This document shows positions 46,984 through 55,509 of a stretch of 64,000 bases of DNA, piece after piece. The DNA lies in assembly GCF_000801335.2 (NCBI RefSeq), contig NZ_JSEH01000020.1, positions 1-64,000 of the forward strand. Reading direction: 5' to 3'. Under the pieces are notes generated by a model. It saw only the letters and a program-made list of their open reading frames with translations. It ran no database searches and was not told the DNA's origin. The DNA is from Desulfovibrio sp. TomC (lineage in GTDB: Bacteria > Desulfobacterota > Desulfovibrionia > Desulfovibrionales > Desulfovibrionaceae). The stretch's first letter is position 1, and every line of letters begins with the position of its first letter. The position numbers and the translations under genes are program-made.

Positions 46984-48152
46984 CCGGACAACGCCTTTTT
47001 TATGCCGCGAACGGCCTGATTGATGCGGTGACGGTTTTCCACCAGGGCAAAGCGGACGTAGTTGTCGCCGAAGTGCCCGAATCCAAGTCCCGGCGACACG
47101 GCCACGCCGCCCTCACGCAACAGGAGCTTGGAGAATTCCACGGATTTGAGATGCTCAAACGGCTCCGGGATTTTGGCCCACACGAACATGGTGGACTTGG
47201 GCGCGGGCACGTCCCAGCCGGCCCGGGCCAAGCCCTCAATGAGCGTGTCGCGGCGTTCCTGGTGCACGTCCATGATCTCGCGCACGCACTCCTGCGGGCC
47301 GTTTAAGGCCACGGTGGCGGCAATCTGGATGGGCTGGAAGATGCCGTAATCCAGATAGCTCTTGATGCGGGTCAGGGCGTGGACCATCTCGGGGTTGCCG
47401 CAGCAAAACCCGACGCGCCAGCCGGCCATGGAATAGCTTTTGGTGAGCGAGAAGAATTCCACGCCCACATCCTTGGCGCCCTTGGCCTGCAAAAAGCTCG
47501 GCGGCCGGTAGCCGTCGAAGCCGAAGTCGGCGTAGGCGAAATCGTGGATGACCATCATGTCGTGTTCTTTGCAGAACTCCACGATGCGCTCAAAAAACGG
47601 GACATCCGCCGTCACCGTGGTCGGGTTGTGCGGATAGGAGATAATGAGCAGCTTGGGCTGGGGCCAGGTCTGTTTGGTGGCGGCCAGCAGATCCTCGAAA
47701 AAATCCCGGTCGGAGCTGATGGGGATGCGCCGCACGTCGGCACCGGCAATGATGCAGGAGTACGGGTGGATAGGATAGGCCGGGTCGGTGGCGAAGACGA
47801 CATCGCCCGGGGAAAGCATGACCAGGGCCAGGTGGGCCAGGCCTTCCTTGGCTCCCATGGTGACCACGGCTTCGGTTTCGGGGTCGATGTCGACGTCGAA
47901 CCGGCGCTTGTACCAGCCGGAAATGGCGTTGCGCAGCCCCTTGATGCCCTTGGATGCGGAATACCGATGGTTGGCGGCCTTTTGGGCGGCCTCGACCAGT
48001 TTTTCGACGATATGGGGGGGCGTGGGCAGATCCGGATTGCCCATACCAAGGTCGATGACATCTTCGTTTCGCCGCCGCATCTGCATTTTCAGCTCGTTGA
48101 CGGTGGCAAAAACGTATGGGGGAAGGCGCTCCATACGCGCAAACTTTTTCAT
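46980..48152 (-). CDS. Class I/II PLP aminotransferase (AlaC/AspC-like)
   Basis: A 390-residue pyridoxal phosphate enzyme. It opens [20 protein letters not shown] and [20 protein letters not shown], the AlaC-subgroup pattern. The PLP lysine is in [20 protein letters not shown], and the cofactor-phosphate contacts are in [10 protein letters not shown] and [14 protein letters not shown]. The C-terminal Arg is in [14 protein letters not shown]. The subgroup includes glutamate-pyruvate aminotransferases and aspartate-family enzymes. Translational coupling to hom suggests it feeds the aspartate pathway, for example as an aspartate aminotransferase; the sequence alone favours an alanine-type enzyme. 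Confidence 0.9.
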   Translation of the reverse strand: MKKFARMERLPPYVFATVNELKMQMRRRNEDVIDLGMGNPDLPTPPHIVEKLVEAAQKAANHRYSASKGIKGLRNAISGWYKRRFDVDIDPETEAVVTMGAKEGLAHLALVMLSPGDVVFATDPAYPIHPYSCIIAGADVRRIPISSDRDFFEDLLAATKQTWPQPKLLIISYPHNPTTVTADVPFFERIVEFCKEHDMMVIHDFAYADFGFDGYRPPSFLQAKGAKDVGVEFFSLTKSYSMAGWRVGFCCGNPEMVHALTRIKSYLDYGIFQPIQIAATVALNGPQECVREIMDVHQERRDTLIEGLARAGWDVPAPKSTMFVWAKIPEPFEHLKSVEFSKLLLREGGVAVSPGLGFGHFGDNYVRFALVENRHRINQAVRGIKKALSG

Positions 48153-48267
48153 GCCCTGGACTCCTTTTGAGGGGGCTCGTTAAGACGAAAGGTGAACATA
48201 TGCGCGGGGCCGGCCCCCTGTAAAGAGCGGAAACAGCAGGAGGTGCATGTTGGACCAGCTTTTTTTC

Positions 48268-48296
48268 TTGACCTCGGGCCAGCAAACCTTTACTTC
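48268..48296 (+). promoter_or_regulatory. Possible sigma-70 promoter of the tRNA-Ser gene
   Basis: TTGACC (48268-48273), a 17-base spacer and TACTTC (48291-48296) lie just before the mature tRNA start. The -35 is good and the -10 is weak. Confidence 0.4.
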
Positions 48297-48306
48297 GCCT
48301 TTTTGC

Positions 48307-48400
48307 GGAGAGGTGGCCGAGCTGGCCGAAGGCGCTCGCCTGCTAAGCGGGTAACGGGAGTAAATCCTGTTCGAGGGTTCGAATCCCTCCCTCTCCGCCA
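48307..48400 (+). tRNA. tRNA-Ser (anticodon GCT)
   Basis: The acceptor arm GGAGAGG (48307-48313) pairs with CCTCTCC (48390-48396), followed by G and an encoded CCA. The anticodon stem CTCGC/GCGGG (48335-48339, 48347-48351) frames the loop CTGCTAA, giving anticodon GCT (48342-48344), which reads AGC and AGU. A long variable arm (AACGGGAGTAAATCCTG region) confirms serine. The T arm GAGGGTTCGAATCCCTC is canonical. Confidence 0.97.
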
Positions 48401-48416
48401 GATATTTTGTTTTTTT

Positions 48417-48454
48417 GCGAAAAGCCGTCCAGCAATGGGCGGCTTTTCGCTTTT
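48417..48454 (+). terminator. Intrinsic terminator of the tRNA-Ser gene
   Basis: GCGAAAAGCCGTCC pairs with GGGCGGCTTTTCGC (one G-U) around loop AGCAAT, followed by TTTT. It begins 17 bases after the tRNA end. Confidence 0.9.
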
Positions 48455-48542
48455 ATGACCATGTGATGCGAAAAACGGTGATGCCATCGACCGAGTTGTC
48501 GACCGCCGTCCAAGACACAGCCCTCGACCCAGGGCGTTCTTC

Positions 48543-51296
48543 TTATTCCCGCAGCAACAGCAACGTCCCCGCGCTGGTCGCCATGGTGGCCGGCACGACG
48601 GCCGTGGCGTAGCCGCCGTCGCAGGCCGGGCCGGCAGCGCTTTCCATTCCGGCGTCAGACACGGCCGCGATGTGCCAGGATATCGGCCCCGGAGTCGTCA
48701 GCGTCCGGGCCAAGGTCAGTTCCCCAGCGGCCTGTTGGGCCACCAGGGCATAGGCCTCTCCGTTTCTGGACTCATAGACCCGCCAGCTGGCGATGCCGGC
48801 GGCCCGGGCCGGATCCCATCGCAGATTCCAGATCTTGTTTTCGGCGTCGGCGGCATAGGCCGTAAACCCGGTCGGGGCCGGCGGCGGCGTCGTGGCCGGT
48901 ACCGTGGCCGTGACTGTTGCGGTGGTCCCTGCGGCCAGATTGAGCCCAAGGGGGGTGACCGTGTAGCTCCGGTTGATGCCCCGGCCGGCGGTGGCATCCA
49001 CGAAGGGCGGGTCGCGCAGGATGAGGTCGTCCATGCCGCCCCGGCTTATACGGTAGACCCGGGCTCCGGCCGGTGGTGTCCAGTTGAGGGTGATCGCCTC
49101 ATAGCTTGTGGCGGCAGCCAGATCGGTGATGGGGGCGGGCGCGGCGGCAGCCGGCCCGGCCAGGGAGCCTTGCACGGGCGTTGACAGAGCGGTTTCCGTG
49201 CCGTCCACCACGGCACTGACCGCGAAATAGGCTCCGCTGGCCAGTCCCGGTTCGGTCGCGGCATAGAGGGCGTAGACTTGGCCGGCGATGGGTGTCGTGG
49301 TCAGGCGTGTGGTGATGGTGTCGGCGGTGTCGCCCTTGTAGACGTGGTAGCCAGAAAGGCCCCGGGTCTGGCCTGGCTGCCAGTGCAGCAGCATGGAAGT
49401 CGCTGCGGGCGTTGCCACGAGGCGGCTTGGGGCCTGGGGCGTGCCGGAGGCAAAGAAGGTGGTGGTGACAAATATACGACCGCTGATGGCGTCCATGATG
49501 GAAGCCTCGACGGTGTTTGAGCCGTAACTCAGGGCGCTGTCGTAGGGAATGCGCAGGCTGGCGGCTGCCTCCCCCCGAGAAATGAAGGCGTTGACCAGAC
49601 GGCCGTTGATGCGCACGTCCAGGGTTTCGGGTATAAATTTCGTATCGTAGCCCTTGTAGCTGAAGGTCACGAGCGGCGTACAGGAGGAGGTAAAGCTGCC
49701 ATCGGCGGGTGTGACAGTGAAGAACGGATAGTCGATGGTGCCTGGATAGGGCAGGTTGGTCACCTGCCCGAAGAAGGAAGTGTGGCTGACCTGGGTGCGT
49801 GGGGGCAGAAGTCGGGTCTGCTGGCTGGCGTTGACGGCCCGGCGGGTGCCGATGCGATTTTCCACGGTCATGGAGCCATTACTGTTGATGGCCATGGCCG
49901 CGTGGGCCGTGGGGCGCGAACTTGGCCTATTGCCCCGGCTGCCGGCGCGCATGGTCCGGGTTTCGGCGACAATGTCCTCGACGCTCGGGCGCGGAACGAA
50001 CCTTTGTGCGCCGTCACCGCCTGTGGCCCCATAGACTTTTTCCAGGCCGTATTCGATAATTTCTCCGCCGATTTTCTTGATGGGCCAGCTCGAACCAGGG
50101 GCAAAGAAATTGAAAAGCGCGTCTCCCAGGGTGTCCCAGACGTATTCCTTGGCATATTCGCGTGGATTATTGGTGCGTTCCTGGATGAAGTTGGTGAATT
50201 TGATGGTCCAGGCGACGTTATGGGTCAGGAGCGCCCCCTGCCCCACCTCGATAATGAGTTCGCCGGCCTGGGACTGGTCGTAGCCCGGTTCCAAGGTCAC
50301 CTCCCGGATCTGGCCATCGGCAAATTGCACCACAATATGGGGCAGCCAGACGGAATCATACCAGGGCACGGGGGCCATCTTGATCAGGTCGCCCTTGGCC
50401 AGGGGCCCGCCGTTTGAAAGCTCCGACCATTCCCCGCTGAGCTGGTTCTTGATCCACACACCCCGATCTGATTCTTCCACCCGGGCAAAAGGCACGGTAA
50501 CTTGTTGGGATATCGGGGGCGCTCCGCCGCCTTCGGCCGTGACCTTGGTCTTGATTGGACCGGTGTCGAAGGCCGCCAGGGGACAATACAACGTAAAACC
50601 GGCATAACTGGCGTAATAGTAGGCTTCGGGAGCCACGGTTTTCGGGTTGATTTCGACCGGCGACTCGGAGGTGAGGGTGTAGTTTTCCGGACCGATGGAC
50701 ACCAGTTCGGCGGTCAGGGCCGTAGCCCGGACATCGCTGACGCACAAGCGGGTGTACTCCAGCCAGGCATAGCGGAACGGGATAATGTTCAGCGTCAGAT
50801 AGCCCCCGGCAAAGGTCCCCGGTATCTCGAAGCCGCCGGAGTCCCGCAGTTCCAGGCGCACCTCCCAGATCCATGGCCAATGGTTCCAGCCGTCCTGGCC
50901 GCCGGTGTACCAGCTCTCGGAGGTGAACTCGCCCTCCTTGAGACCCGGGTTTGCCGTGTAATTGAGGGTAGGGGCGACAGTATACGGAGCCACGTCAAAA
51001 AAGGCCGTGCCCTGGACCGAACCGGTATAGACGGCAGTAACGGTGAATTTCTGCTTGCCCTGGGCCTGAAAACGGACCGAGGGCAGGTCGTTTTCCATCT
51101 TGTAGGCGATGGCGTCGTTCATGGCCATGTCGCCGTCGGGCTCCATGGTGATGACCAGTTTCCAGTCGTTGTTGACAAAGGGTACGGTCATGCTGTCGGG
51201 AAGGGCGCTTGCCGGCCAGACCAGGAGCAGGAGGACGGACAGGGCGGGAAGGAGCAGGAAGGCCGGAAGGTCGCACAGCGTGTTGCGGCCGTTCAT
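48543..51296 (-). CDS. Large exported protein with FecR-like middle and fibronectin type III-like repeats
   Basis: A 917-residue protein with a signal peptide (LLLPALSVLLLLVWPASALP). Residues ~35-280 are beta-rich with a Trp-rich patch (WYTGGQDGWNHWPWIWEV). Around 285-390 a FecR-like segment appears (VWIKNQLSGEWSELSNGGPL; VVQFADGQIREVTLEPGYDQ), then a region with PGSSWPIKKIGGEIIEYGLE. From ~620 three fibronectin type III-like domains follow (APSRLVATPAATSMLLHWQP; APITDLAAATSYEAITLNWT; PAPTGFTAYAADAENKIWNL). No anchor is seen, so it is probably secreted or periplasmic. GGAGG precedes ATG 51296. It stands alone; downstream lies tRNA-Ser. The function is not recognisable; surface binding or assembly is a guess. 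Confidence 0.8.
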   Translation of the reverse strand: MNGRNTLCDLPAFLLLPALSVLLLLVWPASALPDSMTVPFVNNDWKLVITMEPDGDMAMNDAIAYKMENDLPSVRFQAQGKQKFTVTAVYTGSVQGTAFFDVAPYTVAPTLNYTANPGLKEGEFTSESWYTGGQDGWNHWPWIWEVRLELRDSGGFEIPGTFAGGYLTLNIIPFRYAWLEYTRLCVSDVRATALTAELVSIGPENYTLTSESPVEINPKTVAPEAYYYASYAGFTLYCPLAAFDTGPIKTKVTAEGGGAPPISQQVTVPFARVEESDRGVWIKNQLSGEWSELSNGGPLAKGDLIKMAPVPWYDSVWLPHIVVQFADGQIREVTLEPGYDQSQAGELIIEVGQGALLTHNVAWTIKFTNFIQERTNNPREYAKEYVWDTLGDALFNFFAPGSSWPIKKIGGEIIEYGLEKVYGATGGDGAQRFVPRPSVEDIVAETRTMRAGSRGNRPSSRPTAHAAMAINSNGSMTVENRIGTRRAVNASQQTRLLPPRTQVSHTSFFGQVTNLPYPGTIDYPFFTVTPADGSFTSSCTPLVTFSYKGYDTKFIPETLDVRINGRLVNAFISRGEAAASLRIPYDSALSYGSNTVEASIMDAISGRIFVTTTFFASGTPQAPSRLVATPAATSMLLHWQPGQTRGLSGYHVYKGDTADTITTRLTTTPIAGQVYALYAATEPGLASGAYFAVSAVVDGTETALSTPVQGSLAGPAAAAPAPITDLAAATSYEAITLNWTPPAGARVYRISRGGMDDLILRDPPFVDATAGRGINRSYTVTPLGLNLAAGTTATVTATVPATTPPPAPTGFTAYAADAENKIWNLRWDPARAAGIASWRVYESRNGEAYALVAQQAAGELTLARTLTTPGPISWHIAAVSDAGMESAAGPACDGGYATAVVPATMATSAGTLLLLRE

Positions 51297-52067
51297 GGTA
51301 TGCCTCCAGGCACCACCGCAGACGCGGGAGGAGGTCCGCCTGGCTGCGGCAACAGGGTTGTTGTCTCGTCTGGACTATATTTGAAAATGTTACGCCGGTG
51401 CAAGCTGAAACGTCAAGAGGCGTTTCGCAGTTCCTGTCTGGCGTTGTATCATTTCAAAATGAAATAATATGTCCTTTAAACAGTTTCCATGAAACTGTTT
51501 AAAAGACAGACCAGGAGTCTCACTTTCTCTCACGGCAATGTTGCGCCTCATTTCACAGCCGGATTTTATGGCAAATCTGTATTACTGAGAGCGGGTTCTC
51601 TAGTCTCTCTTGTCCGATTTTGACGCGTACAGCCAGTGGTTTCGGCAACAATAGGCGGCAATCCCGTCCCCGGTCAGGCCCAGAATGCCCGGCAATGGGA
51701 GGGACACTCCTGTCGACGACTACGCTGATACGCCAGAAGCGATGAGCAGTCGCAGAATTGAAAGCCTTCGCGGAAATCAGCAACTTTGTCGGAGAACCGT
51801 CCCGACCCTTCAGGCTGCTTTTGCAGGACTGCGACGCACGTAATTATTCCCGCATTTCCCGCATCGTCGACCAACTCTCCATTCGGAAAATTTTTGCCCC
51901 CCCGCTAACCCACGCCCCGAACAACGCCTCCGCGTCAGCCACTGTCAGACATATCACTGTGCATCTTTGAACTTACAGGGAAAAATTCAGAGCAATGGAC
52001 GCACTCGATGGCACTGCAACGCTTTGTCACCGTTTGGTTTCTCCGATGGGGCGGTTTTATCGTCCCC
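51297..52067. other. Long gene-free, AT-richer stretch
   Basis: About 770 bases between two divergent exported-protein genes contain no convincing coding sequence on either strand. The left part holds two dyads: ATTTCA-AAA-TGAAAT (51451-51465) and TTTAAACAGTTTC-CAT-GAAACTGTTTAAA (51475-51503). The centre (51510-51970) carries short open frames without recognisable protein content, and its composition differs from neighbouring genes; it may be decayed DNA. Confidence 0.5.
51451..51503. promoter_or_regulatory. Two adjacent palindromes upstream of the FN3-like protein gene
   Basis: A 6-bp dyad with 3-base spacer (51451-51465) lies 9 bases from a perfect 13-bp dyad with 3-base spacer (51475-51503). 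Both contain a TTTC...GAAA core. They lie 155-207 bases ahead of the minus-strand start. They could be operator sites or a terminator hairpin. Confidence 0.45.
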
Positions 52068-52098
52068 TTGACGCCTATACCTTGGTCAATTATATAAT
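52068..52098 (+). promoter_or_regulatory. Sigma-70-type promoter of the metallopeptidase gene
   Basis: TTGACG (52068-52073), a 17-base spacer and TATATAAT (52091-52098) form a good vegetative promoter. The start codon is 55 bases further on, after AAGGAG. Confidence 0.6.
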
Positions 52099-52153
52099 AG
52101 TCACGTGTAGAACCTCTCTCGCCCCCTGCCGTTGCCATGTTAAGGAGTGCGTT

Positions 52154-54358
52154 ATGCGCATATCTCCTCTCCATTGTCCCAGGGAAAAAGTCTTCACTGG
52201 CTTGGCAACAGTCGTTTTCCTCTGCCTGCCCCTGATCTTGCCCGCCTCCCTTTGGGCAGACACCGACTCGGACATGCTCCTGTTGACCATGGCGTCGCAC
52301 ACTCCCCGAAGAGCCAAGACGAGCAAGGTGCTCGGCCCCCAGGGCGGCACACTTGCCGTCGCGGGGATATCCGTCTCCGTTCCGCCCGGGGCTCTCGGCT
52401 CGGACCGCGCTGTCACTCTGCAACAGGTTGATCCTTCCGGCTATTATGGCGCATCCGGCTCCCGAGCCTACAACCTGGAAATGGGAACCGGGGGGCATTG
52501 CCTGCCCGTGGCAGTGGCCATCACAGGCGTATCAGGGGGGGATCGGAGCATGGCCGTGGCCCTCGGCGATGTCCTGGATGACGGATCGGGCGTGGCAAGC
52601 CGCCCGCTTCCCAGGCTCGTCTCCGGCAACGTGCAAGGCGGAATCCTGCGCGTATCCATTCCTGCGACCGAAACCTGCGAAACTGCGGCCAGCACACGCG
52701 GCCTGAAACTCGCCTCCCCCGCCGTGGAATCCTTCAGCCTCGAGTTAGCTCCGGACTGGCTGACCACGCCGCGCGGACAATTCGTTGTCTACCACCCAAC
52801 AGCGCTGCTGGGTTCGGCACTCGTCGAGGACATCATACGCTACGCTCAGGAGGCCTCAAGGAAGCTCACGGGAATGGGCTTCGAATTCGCGGATACGCTC
52901 GACTTCCCCGTCACGATCAACCTTGTCCATGGCCTGGGCGCGCGAGACGGCGAGAGCGGCATCCCCCTGTACGGCAAGGCCTATGGATACCTCAACATCA
53001 ACCTTGACCGCTGCATTCCTGGAAACATGGACAACGTCAGGGCCACCGTCGGGCACGAATTCTTCCATCTTGTCCAGAACACGTATGATCCACGCTTCAG
53101 CATCGCCATCCGCCACCCCTCGGCCACGCCTTTCTTTCTATGGCTGGCCGAGGCCAGTTCCGTATGGTTCGAAGCCGGCATGCTGGACAATTCCGACTAC
53201 GTTTCGCCCGTGTTCACCCTGAACATTGATACCATGCGCAACGGGCTGGAAACCTACGGCAACGACAGGACCGGGGCGCAAAATCGGGGCTACTGGGCGT
53301 CGGGGTTCCAGCGCTACCTGAACAGCCAGCACACCGGCGGGCTGGTGCCCTTGATCTGGAGGAAGGTGCGGGCCCAGGGGGCAACTCCGAATGATTACAG
53401 CGACCTGCGCGCGGTGTTCGAAGCGCTCGCCTCCCCCGACAGCGTGGCTCAGGATTGGCGCTGCTACGTCGGCAAATTCATTTCAGGCAGCACCGGCTAT
53501 CCCGGCTGGCCCCAGCCGGCCAGCAACGCCACCTTGTACCCCGACGGCTCGACCGCAGTCATGACCCAGCCCTCGTTGGAACCCTTCTCGGCCCAAAAAA
53601 TTTCCATTATTTTCAGAAATGACGTCAGCCAGGACTTCCAAATCAGCGCATTGGCCCAGAGTCCGGTCATTTCCTTTTCCCTGTATCACGGCAAAGCCCA
53701 GGCCGGTCCCTTCCAATTCCTGGCGGATCTGGTTCCCGGTTCTCCCCGGACCGTGACGGCCAGCCATGGCGACATCTATCTGGTGGCCGTCGCCAACACC
53801 GACACGCAAGCCCCCTACCAGGCACCGGCCCAGGCCACGGTGCTGGTGGGGTCAAGCAGCCATGCGGACTGCGTCTGGTGCCCGGACGTACCAGCCAATG
53901 CCATTGTTGATTTAAAGCCAGATCTCAGCTTGATACGATGGACACACCCGACAGCGGGATATTTTATGGCCACCGCTTACTATTACGACCAACAATTACA
54001 GCATATACAAAGCGCTATATGCAATTGGGAGAATGGCTACCAACAGGCACAATACGATTACTACGAAGATGGAGCATTAATGATGCGAAGTTATTTTGAC
54101 CAAGAAGGCAAATATAACGGGCAGAAGATTGGTTACTACCAAAATGGCTACCCCTGGTGGATACACCCGTACGACCATGGTTATCTGGAAGGTCAGCTTC
54201 TTGGGTATTGGGATAATGGAAACATACGATACCGATACGACAGATACACCCATGGTGTCATGAGCGGCTACCTGACCACCTACGATGCGGGTGGCGCTTG
54301 TTTGTCTCGAGAAAGATGGGTGAATGGTTCACCCCAATACACTGAATCCTGCCCGTGA
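52154..54358 (+). CDS. Exported HEFFH zinc metallopeptidase with MORN-like C-terminus
   Basis: A 734-residue protein with a signal peptide (TGLATVVFLCLPLILPASLWA, of which the A-x-A end is LWA). Residues ~55-100 resemble a ZU5-like module (GGTLAVAGISVSVPPGALGS). A zinc-peptidase centre follows: GHEFFHLVQNTYDP near 300 (HExxH) and a downstream Glu in LWLAEASSVWFEAG. The last ~130 residues (605-726) are aromatic repeats such as YYDQQ, YDYYEDGAL and GYWDNGNIRYRYD, like MORN/YwqK variants. The 3' third of the DNA drops to about 42% GC (counted over 53941-54120), unlike the rest, so the tail was probably acquired separately. AAGGAG precedes ATG 52154. Substrate unknown; secreted peptidase is likely. 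Confidence 0.8.
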   Translation: MRISPLHCPREKVFTGLATVVFLCLPLILPASLWADTDSDMLLLTMASHTPRRAKTSKVLGPQGGTLAVAGISVSVPPGALGSDRAVTLQQVDPSGYYGASGSRAYNLEMGTGGHCLPVAVAITGVSGGDRSMAVALGDVLDDGSGVASRPLPRLVSGNVQGGILRVSIPATETCETAASTRGLKLASPAVESFSLELAPDWLTTPRGQFVVYHPTALLGSALVEDIIRYAQEASRKLTGMGFEFADTLDFPVTINLVHGLGARDGESGIPLYGKAYGYLNINLDRCIPGNMDNVRATVGHEFFHLVQNTYDPRFSIAIRHPSATPFFLWLAEASSVWFEAGMLDNSDYVSPVFTLNIDTMRNGLETYGNDRTGAQNRGYWASGFQRYLNSQHTGGLVPLIWRKVRAQGATPNDYSDLRAVFEALASPDSVAQDWRCYVGKFISGSTGYPGWPQPASNATLYPDGSTAVMTQPSLEPFSAQKISIIFRNDVSQDFQISALAQSPVISFSLYHGKAQAGPFQFLADLVPGSPRTVTASHGDIYLVAVANTDTQAPYQAPAQATVLVGSSSHADCVWCPDVPANAIVDLKPDLSLIRWTHPTAGYFMATAYYYDQQLQHIQSAICNWENGYQQAQYDYYEDGALMMRSYFDQEGKYNGQKIGYYQNGYPWWIHPYDHGYLEGQLLGYWDNGNIRYRYDRYTHGVMSGYLTTYDAGGACLSRERWVNGSPQYTESCP

Positions 54359-54724
54359 ACCAACCGGTGTGGCCTCCGCTCAAACGACTCCCAATCGTTT
54401 CCCGGGTCGCTTTAAATCGGATTTGTTTGCCGCAACATGGACGCCGACCAAGCTCGTTGTCGACCCACTTGTCAATCAAGGTGCCGACCAAGCTGGGCAG
54501 AATCGGGTCTTCATGAGATCGCCTCTGTTCAAAAGTCCGCCCCCTCTCCTGCCACCCAACTCTCTTCCCAGGCGCCGGGAAAAGCTCGGGACGCATCCTC
54601 TTGTCCTTCCTCGCTTCCTGCTTATCTCTTGAGCCATTGCGGATAAAAAAGAATGCCCGTCTCGCCATTGAACCCAATCGTTCGGGCTACGGCGTCGCCC
54701 AGACATGTCCGCCGGAGGTTTCGC
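54359..54724. other. Gene-free stretch with a short direct repeat
   Basis: No convincing gene is visible. GCCGACCAAGCT occurs twice (54443-54454 and 54483-54494). Minus-strand reading here gives peptides without family resemblance. A decayed mobile element is possible but I see no transposase motif or terminal inverted repeats. Confidence 0.4.
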
Positions 54725-55477
54725 GTGGCCACATTCGTGATCCATCCCATTGTCCTTGGCACCAAGGAATTCGACAAGGGCATGATGACCTATCAATTTG
54801 ACTACGGGACGCCCTACACCATTCCCATTTACGGCTGGTATCTGGAAGGCGGCGGCAAGCGGGTGCTGGTCGATACCGGCGAGATGCGGCCGGTGCAGTC
54901 GGCGGCCCGGGAGGCAGCCATTGGCGGGAAGATCCATACCCTGGATTCCGGGCTGGCCCAGTTTGGCCTGACCCCGGCGGACATCGACATCGTGGTGCAC
55001 ACCCATTTGCACAACGACCACTGCGAAAACGACGCCTTGTGCGAAAACGCGGTGTTCTACGCCCACGAGCAGGAACTTAAACACATACGCGACCCGCATC
55101 CGCTCGATTTCCGCTACAACGAGGAATACGTCGAAGACGTCCTCGAAGCCGGGCAGATGCAGCCCCTGACCAGCGACACGGAAATTTTGCCCGGTCTTCG
55201 GATGGTCCATACCCCGGCCCATACCGAGGGCGGCATGTCGGTCTTCGTGGACACCCCGGCCGGGCAGGCGGTCATCACCGGGTTTTGCGTCATCCGGGAA
55301 AACCTCTTCCCGCCCAAGGCCGTAACGGCCCGGGAAATGGAGGTTATCCCGCCCGGCACCTGCGTCAATCCCTACGCCGCCTACGACATCCTGCGCCGCA
55401 TCAAGTCCGCAGCCGACATCGTCATTCTCCTGCACGAACCGTCGTTCGCCACAGGCGCACCCATCGGGCGCAACTGA
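54725..55477 (+). CDS. MBL-fold hydrolase of the N-acyl-homoserine lactonase family
   Basis: A 250-residue metallo-beta-lactamase fold protein. The dinuclear zinc motif is VVHTHLHNDHCENDALCENA (HxHxDH), with further ligands in MVHTPAHTEGGMSVFVDTPA and Asp in RVLVDTGEMRP. The start GTG 54725 has GGAGG nine bases upstream; an ATG-less longer frame exists to 54653. The family includes AiiA/AttM lactonases that open N-acyl-homoserine lactone rings, but also other lactonases and hydrolases. No quorum-sensing genes are nearby, so the natural substrate is uncertain. No signal peptide. Confidence 0.85.
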   Translation: MATFVIHPIVLGTKEFDKGMMTYQFDYGTPYTIPIYGWYLEGGGKRVLVDTGEMRPVQSAAREAAIGGKIHTLDSGLAQFGLTPADIDIVVHTHLHNDHCENDALCENAVFYAHEQELKHIRDPHPLDFRYNEEYVEDVLEAGQMQPLTSDTEILPGLRMVHTPAHTEGGMSVFVDTPAGQAVITGFCVIRENLFPPKAVTAREMEVIPPGTCVNPYAAYDILRRIKSAADIVILLHEPSFATGAPIGRN

Positions 55478-55509
55478 CCCGCGTCGTGCGCCAACCTGCC
55501 CGCGCCGCC

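Noticed and set aside
54359-54724. Remnant of a transposase next to the metallopeptidase.
   Set aside because: No DDE motif, inverted repeat ends or family similarity could be recognised; only a 12-base direct repeat is present.
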